DNA of 64,000 nucleotides from the NCBI RefSeq assembly GCF_020382885.2, contig NC_058499.1:21623872-21687871 (forward strand). The letters run 5' to 3'. Both the position numbers and the translations under genes were made by a program. Origin of the DNA: Scatophagus argus. Its lineage: Eukaryota; Chordata; Actinopteri; Scatophagidae. Below, piece by piece: positions 55,801-64,000 of the stretch (position 1 is its first letter; every line of letters begins with the position of its first letter). The notes beneath the pieces were generated by a model. The model did no database searches, was not told the DNA's origin, and saw nothing but the letters and a program-made list of their open reading frames with translations.

Positions 55801-57447
55801 ATGGAACATTGTGTTTTAATGGTGCAAATGGAGAAAGCCATGTAAGTCCAGCTACGGTCTGCAATGCATTTCATAAAAGAAAAAGATTGCAATTTAGATA
55901 TTTTATTGATATTTATGACATTATTTCTAACTAGATTGCCCACTCCCAAAAGAAAACAAGTAATGTGACAAATATGATCCATAAGTTACTCTAATACAAA
56001 CGGCTTAATGTAAGTAACAAAACCTTTCACGAAGACAATGAGCTACACTTAGAACTACCCAAAAAGTAGTGTACTAACAAAAACCAATAAATAAGAGGAA
56101 TCATCTATACTCATTAATCAATATGTCAACCAGTACTAAAAGCATTTGAATTCTAAAGAATAAGAAGCAAAAAGTGAAAGTAACTCTCCTCTCAACTCCA
56201 CCTGTCTCATCCTCTTCTGAGCTATGAGTCTGTAAGCTGAGGGGTATTTTGGCAAAAATAGCTTTAAGACTGTCACAAATGACTTTCAGACACAACAAAA
56301 ATAAGGAATCTGTAGAAGAAGCTTAATTTGCAAAATCTGCTGATGCAAGAATGATCAGTTTGTAGGCACCGGATAAAGCAGCCATAGTACAATCTACATT
56401 GTGCTTGGTTGTAATTTGGGTGTTAACCACTGCAGTTGGTTGGGACAGCCAGTGAAAACTCTTTTTGAAAGTGGGATCAGAAAAAGCAAGCCCCAACATT
56501 GTCAACTTTATCTTTACACCAACTGTGCAGTGTTGAAATGGCTTTGGTCATGGGGATGAGGCGAGGAGGTTAATCAATGAGGCCAATCTGGCTCTGAACA
56601 ACCCTTCACTGAGTCAGTACAGGATCGTCATTTAACTGCCTCCAATCAAACGTGTTAAACCAGCTCCAAAGCCCCACAAGCTCAGTGTACCTTAAGCTTT
56701 GAATCACTAATGCTGCTGTTAGGTAAAAACGATAGAAAACTCTGCTTATTCCATATTTTTGAAACTTTTCAACGGGCCTCACCGGCAGAAACACTGACCA
56801 CATGTAGACCTTGTGTGAAAACAAAAAGAAAAGAAATATATTGGAGTTATGTTTTCAGGTGACAGCAGAAAAATATAACTTACACACCAGCTTAAGCATC
56901 TATTTTTCAGTGAAAGATTACATATAGAGAAGGCGGCGAATGGGCTGACTCAAAACCAGCTTTTGTAGCAGAGCATCATCCAATGCATAGCTTTGTTTTG
57001 CAGGCAAGCAGCTGGATGAGCAGACAGACAAGATGCAGGAGATTCAGGTAGCCTGGAGCTTGAAGACTGCAGGAGTAAATCTGACACCCAAGGACTGACT
57101 GGAAATGAACAGAATGAGGGTGGTGTGGTCGTCTTCCATTAACTAGTCCAAGTGCTGTTAGTTTGAGTGGTGTACACTGCGAGATCACTCCATGCCCTGT
57201 GTGTTTTTATGAAATGCTAGATAGATCCGAGATATGTAACATTTAGACGGCTGTGGACTCCAAGCTCATCCAGTTGCTCCGTCTGCGTGGGTTTAATGGT
57301 TCCATTTAATCCTCGACTGTCCGGGCGAACACGGGGCCAGAGACAGACAGCGTGGTACCATTATAAAGGCTTGGAGCTCAGGCATCATTCACAGCAAGCG
57401 TTTCCTCGTTTGTCCGCCCTCCACCTCACCACCTTGCCCCAGGCTCA
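52818..57447 (-). other. Probable long 3' UTR of far1 and flank
   Basis: About 4.6 kb without supported ORF follows the far1 stop. Minus-strand AATAAA signals at 52818-52823 and near 52861 are candidates for its end. A long 3' UTR is usual for vertebrate FAR1; the true end cannot be fixed here. Confidence 0.35.
53640..54130. repeat. Teleost interspersed repeat with GCTAAGCTAA core
   Basis: Left half contains GTGGTTTAGCTAAGCATAAACACCAGG; right half contains the opposite-strand version CCAGTCTTTGTGCTAAGCTAAAC followed by GGCTGTGGCTTCATATTTAAC. Same family as 39050-39470. Confidence 0.55.
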
Positions 57448-63201
<5,754 letters not shown>

Positions 63202-64000
63202 CTAAGAAACAGAAGGTTGTTCAACAGAGGTCATCAATCAGCAGTTCAATACATTCTTTGCTTTTTTCCATGCCTGACTGAAAGCTTTGGCCCTGCTGGC
63301 AAAATGAATCCTCCAGATTTAGCACAACTTCTCAAGACAAATAAATACAATAATAACAATACTCAAACAAGTTTGTATGCTAAGCTGATTTACTGCAGCT
63401 AACCCAGATGCTAAAAAGGCAAACATTAAAAGGTAGGCTAATTAAACAACTTAGAACATCATAGAAATTCAACATGGCTTCACAAAGGTAATGATCAATT
63501 GGCTAAATGATTCCACCAACAGGGTCTACCAATAGCCCTTCTGGATCTTTTGATCATGTCACATGATAGACTAACCCGATGTCATGGAAGTGCAGAGGTT
63601 TCAGTTTCCATTTTTCTGATATTTTGTCGACTATAGTGGTCATGGTCAAGAGTGAACACTGAGCTTCAGTCTTTAAAGCAAACATGGTTGAGAGCTCCTT
63701 AAAGAGCACTCTAACTATTAGCATCGCAATCCTGTGACATTCACTCATGAGGGACAGTTTAAAATAGGAAAGGATGCAAATCGATGCCTTGGGCTGCTAG
63801 TTTCAACTGGTGACCAGTTGACCAGAGATCAGTGAGGACTGGTTTTTCAAGTTTTATTTCAGCTCAGACACTGCATCAAGTGGCTCCCTGTGGGGCCACT
63901 AAAGGCTTCATACAGTCATTTTCCCCCACTTATGCAGCAGGTAGACCTGGAAACATGAAAACTGGGCAAACCCCTGCTGAAGATCATGTGATACAATCAA
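63202..64000. other. far1 intron to window edge
   Basis: No further far1 exon is seen. Confidence 0.4.

Overview
The window is nuclear DNA of a ray-finned (teleost) fish. The right two thirds hold host genes with vertebrate exon-intron structure: cyb5r2, an ovochymase-2 type protease gene (ovch2) and fatty acyl-CoA reductase 1 (far1), all on the minus strand. cyb5r2 and ovch2 are also neighbours on human 11p15.4, which supports these calls. The left third is a dense pile of transposable elements of fish type: BEL/Pao, sushi-type Gypsy, EnSpm/CACTA, L2-type LINE and pogo. All calls rest on reading translations, splice sites and repeats by eye; no database search was run.

Layout. 1-3065: 5' part of a BEL/Pao retrotransposon on the minus strand, with an unbroken 738-codon gag-pol frame leaving the left edge, plus leader and 5' LTR. 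3066-16139: one EnSpm/CACTA-type DNA transposon on the minus strand with two genes: an intact zinc-finger/DDE transposase (11207-13843) and a SAM-domain (SAMD3-like) gene (3577-10970). The second gene is broken by a complete 5.1 kb Gypsy element (5071-10163, TSD AAGAC). A pogo-derived element (14204-14699) sits in a tandem duplication upstream of the transposase. 16140-19260: an L2-type LINE whose reverse transcriptase is cut by the EnSpm end.

19618-21405: an intronless HIPK-like kinase gene on the plus strand with an 84-bp coding minisatellite. 21659-23130: a duplicated interspersed repeat, a CR1/Rex-type RT fragment and a solo BEL LTR. 23130-32275: a 9.1 kb interval bounded by inverted CACTGTAAAAAGTCC ends. 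It contains a HIPK fragment, three phase-compatible exons of an unknown membrane protein, a second SAMD3-like gene remnant, a Gypsy solo LTR and LINE-like repeat sequence.

33771-34628: first three coding exons of cyb5r2, with no later exon seen in the window. 40271-49196: ovch2 (15 predicted exons: signal peptide, S1 protease, two CUB domains). 57448-63201: last exons of far1, including a tandem pair of 172-nt exons that can only be used one at a time. The rest is introns, UTR and intergenic DNA with microsatellites and short interspersed repeats.

The most interesting points are the pairing of a SAMD3-like gene with an EnSpm transposase, seen once clearly and perhaps twice; a self-priming signature in the Gypsy element; and complementary (UG)n/(CA)n tracts flanking two ovch2 exons whose joint length keeps the reading frame.
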